A DNA stretch of 17,598 nt, taken from assembly GCA_030454085.1 (NCBI GenBank), contig JAKDJD010000045.1, positions 1 through 17,598 on the forward strand. The letters are read 5' to 3'. Positions 1 to 7,364 of the stretch are shown here, piece after piece (the stretch's first letter is position 1; each line of letters begins with the position of its first letter). The notes beneath the pieces were generated by a model that was not told the origin of the DNA, ran no database searches, and worked only from the letters and a program-made list of their open reading frames with translations. The stretch comes from Kocuria sp. Lineage in GTDB: Bacteria; Actinomycetota; Actinomycetes; Actinomycetales; Micrococcaceae. Made by a program: the position numbers and the translations under genes.

Positions 1-45
1 CGCGTAACCCCGACCCCACCCGAATTGACTGACCCAGGACTTGCG

Positions 46-2190
46 ATGACTCCTTCACCTATCACCACACCCACCATGACCAGTACCGCCCCAACCGCGG
101 GGGAGCCGAACGCCGACCCTGCTCCGCGCCGCGGGCCCATCCTCTTTCGAAGAGCACCCGGGGAGCCTGCTTGGATCAACCCCGCCATTGCGGCGATGAT
201 GGTCGTTGCGGCGACCCTCTACGTCTGGAACTTGACGATTTCCGGCTACGGGAACAGTTTCTACGCCGCGACGGTCAGAGCCGGGAGCAGCTCGTGGACC
301 TCGATGCTCTTCGGGTCACTGGATGCCAATAATGGCATCACGGTGGACAAGCCGCCGGCGGCCTACTGGATACCATCCCTTTTCGCCCGCGTCTTCGGCT
401 TCAGTTCCCTCACGGTCCTGCTCCCACAGGCCCTCATAGGAATCGCCACGGTGTGGGTCCTGTTTTTGGCCGTCCGACGGACCAACGGCAAGATCGCGGG
501 GCTCGTCGCCGGATCGGCGCTGACCCTCACCCCGGTCGCCGTGATGATGTTCAGGTTCAACAATCCGGATGCCATGCTGACGCTCTGCCTGGTGCTGGGC
601 GCCTACTTCACGATCCGCGCGATTCAGTCCGACCGCACCGTGAGGTTCGCATCCGCCGGGTGGATGCTCGCGGCCGGGCTCATCCTCGGCCTGGCGTTCC
701 TGGTCAAGATGCTTCAGGGATTCATGACCATTCCGGCTCTCGTTGTGGCCTTCGCGATCGCGGCCCAAGTCGGCTGGTTGCGCAGGATTCGCGACGTCGT
801 CGTGGCCGGTATCGGCGTGTGCCTCCCAGTGGGAGCCTATGCAGCAGTCTTCGCCTGGTGGCCCGAGGGATCACGTCCGTATATGGCCGGAACGGAATCG
901 AACTCCTTCTGGGAACTGGTCATGGGCTACAACGGCCTGGCGAGGATCTTCGGAGATTCCGGAGGTGCGGGTGCGCCGGGAGGCGCGGGTGACCAGGCCG
1001 CGGAAACCGCCGGGGGCGGCGCGGCGGACGGCGCCGCGGCGGGTGGAGCTCCCGGTGGCGGTGGGCCTGGGGGCACGATGTTCGGCGGCGACGTCGGAGT
1101 CTTCCGCATGTTCAACTCCGCGTTCGGTGCCGAGATCTCCTGGCTGATTCCGGCCGCGGTGATCATTCTGGTCGCCGGCTTCTGGTTGACGCGCCGTGCG
1201 CGGCGTACCGACGCCACGCGGGCGGCCCTCATCGTGTGGGGCGGCTGGCTGATCGTCAACGCAGGGGTCTTCTCCTTCATGGAAGGGACCATTCACCCGT
1301 ACTACGTGGTAGTTCTGTCTCCTGCGGTGGCCGCAATCGTCGGCATGGGCGTCGCCGAATTCTGGCGGGGACGGCGAAACTCGGTGACCCGACGAACCGC
1401 CGCGTTGGCCCTGCTGGCGACCGTGATCTGGAGTTTCGCCCTCATGCAGCGCGAGGCCCCGGATTGGCTCCCGTGGGTCCGGTGGGTGCTTCTGATCGGC
1501 GGCTCGGTGACTTCCGTCCTGATCTTCCTGGGGCGGGGAAGGCCCGGAACCGGGTCGGTCCGACGCGGTGCAGCGGTCCTGGCGGTCGCGGCCCTCGTCT
1601 TCGGCGGTCTGGGGTCCGCGGCCTGGACCCTGGCAACAGTCGGCAATGCGCACAGCGGGTCGATTCCGACGTCGGGTCCCTCCGCCGCGGGCGAGAGTGG
1701 AATGGGCCAAGGCGCGGGAGGCCCGCAGAATGGCGCTGGCGGCCAAGGACAGGGCGACGGCCAGGGCAGCCAGGACCAGGCGGCCCAGCAGGCTGGTCAG
1801 GGGCAGTCGACGCAACCCGACGGCGGCGCCAACGGCGGCGGAATAGGCGGCGAAGAATCGAACAGCGAGCTCACCGACCTTCTCAAGAACGCCGGTACGG
1901 AATACTCCGCCGCCACGGTCGGCGCGACGAGCGCCGCGAGCTACATGCTGTCGTCGGATACCGAGGTCCTGGACATCGGTGGCTGGATGGGCTCCGACCC
2001 CTACCCGACCCTCGACGAATTCACGTCCATGGTCGATGAGGGACGAATCCGCTACTTCGTGGCCGGCGGCATGGGCGGCGGCGGAATGGGGGAATCGTCG
2101 TCCTCCGAAATCCAGGAATGGGTCAAGGCCCACTACGAGGCCACGACCGTCGGCGGCACAACGGTCTACGACCTGACCAAGGAAAAGTGA
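46..2190 (+). CDS. GT39/ArnT-like membrane glycosyltransferase (YkcB-like)
   Basis: Probable polyprenyl-phosphate-sugar-dependent glycosyltransferase of the plasma membrane, GT-C fold, 714 aa. Family marks seen: an acidic first-loop motif (GSLDANN, Asp ~93, then ITVDKPP, Asp ~101), RFNNPDA around residue 175, HPYY near 417, and about ten hydrophobic segments. The C-terminal ~110 residues form a soluble domain like the tail of Bacillus YkcB-type putative mannosyltransferases. Two Gly-rich low-complexity inserts stand out: ~304-346 (Gly/Ala) and ~538-604 (Gly/Gln/Ser). I chose ATG 46 because AGGA lies at about the right distance upstream; the in-frame TTG at 25 has no ribosome site, and ATG 76 also lacks one. 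Donor and acceptor cannot be read from sequence; a mannosyl or other hexosyl transfer to envelope glycan or protein is family inference. The gene stands alone and ends at a strong hairpin. Confidence 0.85.
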   Translation: MTPSPITTPTMTSTAPTAGEPNADPAPRRGPILFRRAPGEPAWINPAIAAMMVVAATLYVWNLTISGYGNSFYAATVRAGSSSWTSMLFGSLDANNGITVDKPPAAYWIPSLFARVFGFSSLTVLLPQALIGIATVWVLFLAVRRTNGKIAGLVAGSALTLTPVAVMMFRFNNPDAMLTLCLVLGAYFTIRAIQSDRTVRFASAGWMLAAGLILGLAFLVKMLQGFMTIPALVVAFAIAAQVGWLRRIRDVVVAGIGVCLPVGAYAAVFAWWPEGSRPYMAGTESNSFWELVMGYNGLARIFGDSGGAGAPGGAGDQAAETAGGGAADGAAAGGAPGGGGPGGTMFGGDVGVFRMFNSAFGAEISWLIPAAVIILVAGFWLTRRARRTDATRAALIVWGGWLIVNAGVFSFMEGTIHPYYVVVLSPAVAAIVGMGVAEFWRGRRNSVTRRTAALALLATVIWSFALMQREAPDWLPWVRWVLLIGGSVTSVLIFLGRGRPGTGSVRRGAAVLAVAALVFGGLGSAAWTLATVGNAHSGSIPTSGPSAAGESGMGQGAGGPQNGAGGQGQGDGQGSQDQAAQQAGQGQSTQPDGGANGGGIGGEESNSELTDLLKNAGTEYSAATVGATSAASYMLSSDTEVLDIGGWMGSDPYPTLDEFTSMVDEGRIRYFVAGGMGGGGMGESSSSEIQEWVKAHYEATTVGGTTVYDLTKEK

Positions 2191-2208
2191 CGGCCGCGTA
2201 GGTCGCGT

Positions 2209-2249
2209 CGCCTCCCGGTCCCAGTGTTTCCCCCTGGAGCCGGGAGGCG
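2209..2249. terminator. Hairpin between convergent glycosyltransferase and TetR genes
   Basis: Perfect 10-bp inverted repeat CGCCTCCCGG (2209-2218) / CCGGGAGGCG (2240-2249). Inside it CCAG/CTGG (2221-2224, 2234-2237) can extend the stem after one wobble and one mismatch. It sits 18 bp after the glycosyltransferase stop and 16 bp from the TetR stop, so it can serve both strands. There is no long T tract, which is common in high-GC actinobacteria. Confidence 0.75.
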
Positions 2250-2265
2250 AACGGCCGCTGGTCGG

Positions 2266-2862
2266 TCAGTCGTCCATGTGCTTGATTCCGCCCCAGGTGA
2301 AGCGGACCAGAACGTCACTGAGCCTTTTCTGCTCTTCGGGCGTCTCGGCGGTGGAGATCACCTTTGAGGCCGTCAGGGCCGCACTGATGATGGCCTCCGC
2401 ACAGAGACGGCAGGCGGTTTCCTCCGTGAATTTCGATTCCTCGCTCAGAACCTGGGTGAGGGTGTCCACGAGACGATCGCGCAACTTTCCGACACGTTGG
2501 TCGACCGCCTTGGTGTTGAGCATGTCCGACTCGAACAGAATCGTGTACCGATCGGGCTCCTGGATCACGAAATCGGTCAGGACGTGGATGGAGCTCTCCG
2601 TGCGTTCCTCGGAGGCCAAGTCCGCGTGGAGCGGCGTGTACATCATGGACAGGAACTGTTCGGAGCAGTCCTCGACAACGGCCAGGTACAGGTCGTCCTT
2701 GCTCTTGAAATATCGATACAGGAACGGCTTGGACAGGTTCGAGGTCTCCGCGATCTCATCCATCGTGGTGCTGTGAAATCCTTGATGGGCAAAGGCCTTC
2801 AACGCAGTTCCGAGAATCAGTTCGCGTGCTTGTTCGTGTTCCATACGCCGCTTCCGGGGCAT
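2266..2862 (-). CDS. TetR/AcrR-family transcriptional regulator
   Basis: One-component repressor-type DNA-binding protein, 198 aa. Residues ~10-60 form the TetR helix-turn-helix domain; the recognition part reads TMDEIAETSNLSKPFLYRYF and is followed by KSKDDLY, the usual end of the domain. The C-terminal ~130 residues are helical and would bind an unknown ligand and dimerise. I start it at ATG 2862, directly after GGAGGAGATGAC, which is a near-ideal ribosome site; an in-frame start 81 bp upstream has no support. It lies 102 bp downstream of the M20 gene on the same strand, so it may be a separate unit. Its target is not evident: no clear operator repeat is seen just upstream, and neighbours do not suggest an efflux pump. 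Confidence 0.9.
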   Translation of the reverse strand: MPRKRRMEHEQARELILGTALKAFAHQGFHSTTMDEIAETSNLSKPFLYRYFKSKDDLYLAVVEDCSEQFLSMMYTPLHADLASEERTESSIHVLTDFVIQEPDRYTILFESDMLNTKAVDQRVGKLRDRLVDTLTQVLSEESKFTEETACRLCAEAIISAALTASKVISTAETPEEQKRLSDVLVRFTWGGIKHMDD

Positions 2863-2964
2863 GTCATCTCCTCCGAATATGTGTGATGTCTGCACCCTCC
2901 CCGGCCAATTTTTTCGATGAAAAGCTATTCGCGCGGCACGCATTGAACGGTGAGGCCGGTCGGT

Positions 2965-4236
2965 TTACGCCTTCGATTTTTTCAAGATTTCCATCATAAA
3001 CCGTTCACAGGCTTCGATCTGTGACAACTCGACCCATTCATTTTCCGTATGGGCCTGAGCTATGGAACCGGGACCGCACACGATCGCCGGAATTCCGGCG
3101 GCAAAATATTGTCCGCCTTCGGTCCCGTAGGAGACATACGGCGACTCGCCGCCGCCATCGAGCACCGCGCCGAGTTCTTCGGCGAACTTCACGATCGGGG
3201 CATCGGCGTCGGTATTCAATGCGGGAACCTGAGCCAGGAGCTCGAAATCCACGCCGACCTTGCTCAAGGCTTTCTCGTCCGCACCACCGAACGAGCGTAC
3301 GCGGTCAATCTCTTGTTCGAGAGCCGGCTCGACGGTGGTGCGGAGATACTCGCGGATCCGTTCGGCCAGGTCGTCGGGGTCGATCCCGGGGACAATCCGG
3401 AAGTCGTATTCCAGCACGCAACGGTCGGCCACGATGTTGTAGGCCGATCCGCCCTGCGCGAAGTTCACACCTCCGGTGGTGTAGGTGATGTTGAAACCTT
3501 CCTTCCGGGGGCCGTTGTCCCGCAGGTCGTCGACCAGTCCGTTGAAGAAGTGGATGAATTCGCCGGCGTGTCTCACGGCGTTGATTCCCAGGGGTGCCAG
3601 GGAAGAATGCTTGGGGACCCCGCGGAACGTGAGGCGGCCGCGCTGCGGAGCCTTGTGGGCGACCACGATATTCATCAGCGTCGGTTCACCCACGATCGCG
3701 TACTGAGGTCGGACGCCCCGTTCCACGAATTCCTCGATCATGCGGGGCGCGCCCAGGCACCCGAGCTCTTCGTCATAGGTGAAGGCGAAATGAATCGGGT
3801 CAGAGAGTTCCTGCTCCACCACGCGCGGAAGCAACCAGAGCGCGACGCCGATGAAGGATTTCATGTCGGCGCCGCCGCGGGCGTAGAGCCTGCCATCCCT
3901 GATGGTCGGAACGAATGGGTCCGTGTCCCAGGGCTGACCCTCGACCGGCACGACATCGGTGTGCCCGGACAGGACCACGCCCCCACTCGTGCGACCATCC
4001 GCGGCCGGGACGGTTGCAAAGAGGTTGGCTCGCTCGCCGTCGTCGGAATACGTGCGGTGCGTCGGGATCGAATGGCGCTCGAACTGCTCCTCGATGTACT
4101 CGATCAGGTCCAGATTCGAGGTCTCACTCACCGTAGGAAAACGGAGGAGCCGATCGATCTGCTCGAACGAGGAGGGGAGGGCCGCCGGCCCGGAAGTGTG
4201 CACGGTCTGTTCAGTGGAAACCTTGTCAACGCCCAT
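2965..4236 (-). CDS. M20-family metallo-deacylase, acetylornithine deacetylase (ArgE)-like
   Basis: Cytosolic di-zinc amidohydrolase of the M20/ArgE/DapE family, 423 aa. Expected residues are present: SGHTDVVPV (His92, Asp94), RGGADMK (Asp124, bridging ligand), TYDEELG (Glu156 general base, Glu157 ligand), IVGEPT (Glu184) and QAHTENEW (His396). The lid domain (~200-310) sits between the two halves of the catalytic domain, as usual. The best match by motif is acetylornithine deacetylase, which cleaves N-acetyl-L-ornithine to ornithine and acetate. Most actinobacteria, however, make ornithine by the ArgJ transacetylation cycle, and no arg genes are adjacent, so another N-acylated substrate or a salvage role is possible. 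ATG 4236 has only a weak upstream ribosome site. It is preceded by a 316-bp leader or promoter region with inverted repeats. Confidence 0.85.
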   Translation of the reverse strand: MGVDKVSTEQTVHTSGPAALPSSFEQIDRLLRFPTVSETSNLDLIEYIEEQFERHSIPTHRTYSDDGERANLFATVPAADGRTSGGVVLSGHTDVVPVEGQPWDTDPFVPTIRDGRLYARGGADMKSFIGVALWLLPRVVEQELSDPIHFAFTYDEELGCLGAPRMIEEFVERGVRPQYAIVGEPTLMNIVVAHKAPQRGRLTFRGVPKHSSLAPLGINAVRHAGEFIHFFNGLVDDLRDNGPRKEGFNITYTTGGVNFAQGGSAYNIVADRCVLEYDFRIVPGIDPDDLAERIREYLRTTVEPALEQEIDRVRSFGGADEKALSKVGVDFELLAQVPALNTDADAPIVKFAEELGAVLDGGGESPYVSYGTEGGQYFAAGIPAIVCGPGSIAQAHTENEWVELSQIEACERFMMEILKKSKA

Positions 4237-4552
4237 GAGCCCAGCCTAGTCCGTGGCTCGCCGGCGGAAAGAAGTTCGTTTCGCGCGATGGCGAAGGCCC
4301 CGCTGACCGAAGAGAAGCGCTGGGTTGCCGTGTGCCGACGGCATCAAAATTGGGGGATCAGATGCCGTAGTGATTTTCGGTGATTGAATGACGCGATCGG
4401 TCTATGGGGGTCTGACCGCATCTCACCGAATTGCCGCACTGTGCACACGAGCAACCCAGCCCCACAAAGTTAGCCTGCCCATGAGGGGCCATAATAATTA
4501 TTTCAAGAAATTACGGAGAAAAATTTTTTCCTGATAGCGGACTGGACAGTAA
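4237..4552. other. 316-bp intergenic region with alternative hairpins and AT-rich island
   Basis: No gene is supported here. It is upstream of the M20 gene and downstream of the flavin reductase, both on the minus strand. The segment ACGGCATC (4338-4345) can pair either with GATGCCGT (4361-4368) or, in part, with TGCCGT (4326-4331). The region around 4488-4535 is strikingly A+T-rich for this genome and contains the palindromes AATAATTATT and GAAAAATTTTTTC. It probably holds the flavin reductase 3' end and the M20 promoter, but I cannot place a convincing -10/-35 pair. Confidence 0.5.
4326..4368 (-). promoter_or_regulatory. Mutually exclusive inverted repeats in the M20 leader
   Basis: Reading toward the M20 gene, segment 4368-4361 pairs perfectly (8 bp) with 4345-4338, while 4343-4338 pairs perfectly (6 bp) with 4331-4326. 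The middle segment cannot do both. This is the geometry of an attenuator or of a double operator, about 90-130 bp before the M20 start. The repeats are short and may be chance; no regulator or ligand is implied. Confidence 0.3.
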
Positions 4553-5074
4553 CTAAATTATGTATGAGTGGTCGCCCAAAGAATGGAATGCTCTTCGGTG
4601 ATAAACCAGGGGAGTTCCCGGATCATCGTTCCGTGCGGCCTCGATGACCTCGGCGGTGAAAACCAGGGCGGGGCCGGCCTGGGCCTGCGTCAGGGTGCGG
4701 CACCGAAGCACACGACTCACGTCCGTGAGCAAGGGTTCACCCGTGGGCAGAGTTTCCCAGTTCATGACGTCGCCGAAGCGGGGTGCGCCGTGTGTCGCAA
4801 AGGTCTTCGCCAGTTCCACGTTCTCGGCGTCCAGGAGGTGAACCAGGTAGGTGTCTGCATCGGCTATGTGAGCCGCCGACCCGCGCCGAGCGGCCAGGGA
4901 GAACCCCAGGATTGCGGGGTCGGCGGATATGGAGGAGACGGACGAGGCGGTCAGGCCCACGGGGCCTTCCTCATCGGTGGCCGTAATGATGGCGACGCCC
5001 GCGGGGTGGTGCCCGAAGATCTCCTTGAAGATCTCGGAGATGGTCTCCCTGTTCTCTGGACTCGCGTCAGTCAT
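4553..5074 (-). CDS. Flavin reductase-like FMN-binding split-barrel protein
   Basis: Small cytosolic NAD(P)H:flavin oxidoreductase-like protein, 173 aa, the normal size for the family. Seen: FGHHPAGVAIITA at ~20-32, GLTASSVSSISADP at ~40-53 and FSLAARRGSA at ~58-67, the flavin phosphate and ring binding strands of the HpaC/ActVB-type family, and a C-terminal LVYHRRAFHSL. Such proteins supply reduced FMN or FAD to a partner monooxygenase, or reduce flavins in general. No monooxygenase is encoded nearby, so the partner is unknown. ATG 5074 follows GAAAGGATGATCG, a reasonable ribosome site. The last codons (ATA ATT) are A+T-rich and lead into the AT-rich island. Confidence 0.87.
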   Translation of the reverse strand: MTDASPENRETISEIFKEIFGHHPAGVAIITATDEEGPVGLTASSVSSISADPAILGFSLAARRGSAAHIADADTYLVHLLDAENVELAKTFATHGAPRFGDVMNWETLPTGEPLLTDVSRVLRCRTLTQAQAGPALVFTAEVIEAARNDDPGTPLVYHRRAFHSLGDHSYII

Positions 5075-5164
5075 CGATCATCCTTTCAGCGGGGTCGCTC
5101 CAGATTCCCGCTAGGCCTGCCTTTCGTCTCACGATAGAGCGGCCGTCCAGCGCCACGCAGGCGA

Positions 5165-5182
5165 AGACGTATTCTTACGTCT
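5165..5182. promoter_or_regulatory. Inverted repeat between ugd and the flavin reductase
   Basis: Perfect 7-bp arms AGACGTA / TACGTCT around a 4-nt spacer TTCT. It lies about 90 bp upstream of the flavin reductase start and 87 bp downstream of the ugd stop, all on the minus strand. It could be an operator for the flavin reductase or a terminator hairpin for ugd; no T tract follows on the minus strand, so the operator reading is slightly favoured. Confidence 0.4.
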
Positions 5183-5268
5183 CATCTCCCAATGTGACCA
5201 CAGTGTGAAATCGTGCGGTCTCGGATGCTGGGGGTCCATCACACGAGGGGCAACGGCGTCGTCGGTCG

Positions 5269-6624
5269 CTACCGGGCTTCCGCGCAATTCGCCGGTTCCG
5301 CTTCCCGGCGTCCGACCGAGATGTAATGGAACCCGCCTTCTGCCACGCGGGACGGGTCGTAGAGGTTCCTGCCGTCGACAATCACTCGGCCACGCATGCG
5401 GGACGCGAGACGATCGGGGTCGAACATGCGAAACTCCTCCCACTCGGTGCAGATAGCCAACGCGTCCGCCCCGGTGAGTGCGTCCAGGTTGCCTCTGGTG
5501 AAGACGACCTGGTCGGCCTGCCGGCCCAGGGCGGACCGGAAGGTCTCCATGGCCACCGGATCGTATGCTCGAACATTGGCGCCGGCCTCAATGAGGGAAC
5601 GAACAAGGTCGAGGGAAGGTGCTTCCCGGACGTCGTTGGTCTTCGGCTTGAACGCGAGGCCCCAGACGGCCACCGTCGCGCCCTGGAGGGACGGTACGGC
5701 CTTGGCCAGCTTCCGGAACAACGAGGCCTTCTGCGTCGCGTTCACGGCGCCGACGGCGTCGAGGATACGCGGCTGACACCCTGTGGCCCGGGCGGTGTGA
5801 GCGAGCGCGGCGACGTCCTTGGGGAAGCATGACCCGCCGTACCCGGCTCCGGCATAGAGGAACGGGTATCCGATGCGCGAGTCCGATCCGATGCCCACGC
5901 GGATCTTCTCGACGTCGGCGCCGGTGGCCTCCGCGATGGTCGCGATTTCATTCATGAAGCTGATCTTGGTGGCGAGCATCGCGTTGGCCGCATACTTGGT
6001 CAACTCGGCCGAGGGGACGTCCATGGCCAGGATCTTCTCGTGCTGCCAGTTGAGGGGCTTGTATGCGTCGCGCATCGTCTGCTCATCCTCCGGACACGAC
6101 GTGCCGATCACGATGCGCTCGCTGTGCTTGAAGTCCTGGATCGCAGCCCCTTCTTTCAAGAACTCCGGGTTGGAGCACACGGTGATCTTGGGGCGGTTCT
6201 CGCGGTGCGACAAGGCGTCGTTCACGATGGCTCGGACGCGCGCGGCGGTGCCCACCGGAACTGTGGACTTATTGGCGATCAGCAGTCGGTTCTCGGCGAG
6301 CCGACCGATGTCACGGGCCACGGCGTCGACGTACGTCAGATCCGCGGAGCCGTCCGGGCTCTGGGGTGTTCCCACGGCTATGAAAGCTACTCGGGCATCG
6401 CGGAGCCCGTCGGCGGCATCTTCTGTGAAGTCCAGGCGCCCCTGTGCCGTATTGGCACGGATCATGTCCTCGAGGCCGGGTTCCCAAATGGGGCAGGCCC
6501 CGGACCGGAGCACGTCGACACGGCTTTGATCGACATCGATGCAGGTGACGTGGTGTCCGCCGTCGGCCAGGCAGGCCCCGGTCACGAGCCCGACGTATCC
6601 CGAACCAAAAATTGCGATTCTCAT
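5269..6624 (-). CDS. ugd: UDP-glucose 6-dehydrogenase
   Basis: Oxidises UDP-glucose to UDP-glucuronate with two NAD+, supplying precursors for capsule or cell-wall uronic acids; cytosolic. Length 451 aa is typical. Seen: N-terminal Rossmann FGSGYVGLVTGACLA (7-20) with acidic CIDVD at the end of strand 2; FIAVGTP (81-87); NPEFLKEGAA (152-161); ELTKYAANAMLA (Lys210, Asn214); GAGYGGSCFPKD with the catalytic Cys266 and Asp270; GLAFKPKTNDVREAP (322-336) opening the C-terminal UDP-binding domain. Start ATG 6624 follows AAGGAAAGC. UDP-mannuronate or UDP-N-acetyl sugar dehydrogenases share the fold, but the motifs favour UDP-glucose. No glycan-synthesis cluster flanks it. The stop of a doubtful upstream frame overlaps its ATG (ATGA). 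Confidence 0.93.
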   Translation of the reverse strand: MRIAIFGSGYVGLVTGACLADGGHHVTCIDVDQSRVDVLRSGACPIWEPGLEDMIRANTAQGRLDFTEDAADGLRDARVAFIAVGTPQSPDGSADLTYVDAVARDIGRLAENRLLIANKSTVPVGTAARVRAIVNDALSHRENRPKITVCSNPEFLKEGAAIQDFKHSERIVIGTSCPEDEQTMRDAYKPLNWQHEKILAMDVPSAELTKYAANAMLATKISFMNEIATIAEATGADVEKIRVGIGSDSRIGYPFLYAGAGYGGSCFPKDVAALAHTARATGCQPRILDAVGAVNATQKASLFRKLAKAVPSLQGATVAVWGLAFKPKTNDVREAPSLDLVRSLIEAGANVRAYDPVAMETFRSALGRQADQVVFTRGNLDALTGADALAICTEWEEFRMFDPDRLASRMRGRVIVDGRNLYDPSRVAEGGFHYISVGRREAEPANCAEAR

Positions 6625-6646
6625 GGCTGCTTTCCTTGTATGTGAT

Positions 6647-6663
6647 GGCCCGTGCAGCGGGCC
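6647..6663 (-). promoter_or_regulatory. Short GC hairpin in the ugd 5' leader
   Basis: Perfect GGCCCG / CGGGCC arms with a 5-nt loop, 23 bp upstream of the ugd ATG and close to its ribosome site. It could affect translation initiation of ugd; no other support. Confidence 0.25.
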
Positions 6664-7321
6664 GGCGGGTCTCTCGACGCTTCACGGTAGGTTTGCCCAG
6701 GCGAACTCGAGCTGAACTGCCCGTGACCTCTCCCAGAAGGTCTGCGGAAGGAGCGTTGCGTCGCTGGATCGGTGGTGCGCTCGTTGCGCTCCAAAGGGCA
6801 AGGCTTGTTGACGCGCAGAGGTGCCGTGGGACGGCCTGAAGGGTTGTCCGCGAAACGCACGCGGACGGTGGTTCCCCTCGCGGGGCAGGGGGAGAGGGCG
6901 TTGTGTCTCGCAGTCCACATACAGGGGCTTGGCCTCGGTCGCCGGTCGAGTAGGCCTCGCTGATGCTCGCCCATCGTCCTTCGTTGCCCTGGGGCGTCTC
7001 GGGCCGTCAACTGCCACAAGTCAGGTCTCGCCATGAGAACCGGAAGCTCATTGCCTGTTTGTGCCCACGGTGGCCAGACCGAGGGTCGGGTGCCACCCCG
7101 ATGAGGCCTGAGCCATTCGGGCATCAACCAGAGGCAGCGCCGGGTGGCGGCGGAGGTTCCGGTGAAACCTGGATAGTGCCCCAGCGTGGTCCTCCTGATA
7201 CCCACACGGATGACAGTGCCCTTCAGATATTCCTTACCGGAGGAGCGCAAGGGCACGACATGGGCCCTGCTCATCCTCCTTGGTCGCGGCGAGCCATCAA
7301 ACTCCAGGCACGGACGGCGCT

Positions 7322-7343
7322 CGTCGCGTGAACGGAAGCGACG
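7322..7343 (-). terminator. Possible lysE terminator hairpin
   Basis: CGTCGC (7322-7327) / GCGACG (7338-7343), a perfect 6-bp stem with a 10-nt loop, 21 bp past the lysE stop. No T tract follows. Position is right but the stem is modest. Confidence 0.3.
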
Positions 7344-7364
7344 TCACACGAGAGAGGCAGATGC

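Larger units (their letters stand above)
6625..7364. other. 740-bp region without a convincing gene
   Basis: Lies upstream of ugd and downstream of lysE. Open frames exist on both strands (minus 6621-7274, plus 6963-7331) but their products are rich in Arg, Pro, Ser and Thr without recognisable domains, and the minus frame uses many AGG and AGA codons, rare in such genomes. A strong Shine-Dalgarno-like AAGGAGG lies on the minus strand immediately before ATG 7274. I found no tRNA, RNase P, tmRNA or riboswitch signature. It may hold the ugd promoter, an unannotated RNA or decayed coding DNA. Confidence 0.5.

Noticed and set aside
871..2133. 420-codon minus-strand frame opposite the glycosyltransferase
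   Set aside because: Arg/Pro/Asp-rich shadow product without domains; the plus-strand membrane protein explains the DNA.
3049..4383. 444-codon plus-strand open frame opposite the M20 gene
   Set aside because: It is antisense to a gene with a complete M20 active site; the product has no recognisable motif and no ribosome site. Long antisense frames are expected in high-GC DNA.
4460..4490. Iron-box (DtxR/IdeR) site in the M20 upstream region
   Set aside because: Only GTTAGCCT matches one half of the consensus; the other half is absent.
5193..5208. TGTGA repeated 11 bp apart, as a CRP/GlxR site
   Set aside because: The two copies are in direct, not inverted, orientation, so it does not fit the TGTGA-N6-TCACA site.
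6963..7331. 122-codon plus-strand frame in the gap before ugd
   Set aside because: No ribosome site, Pro/Gly/Arg-rich product and no domain; treated as noise.
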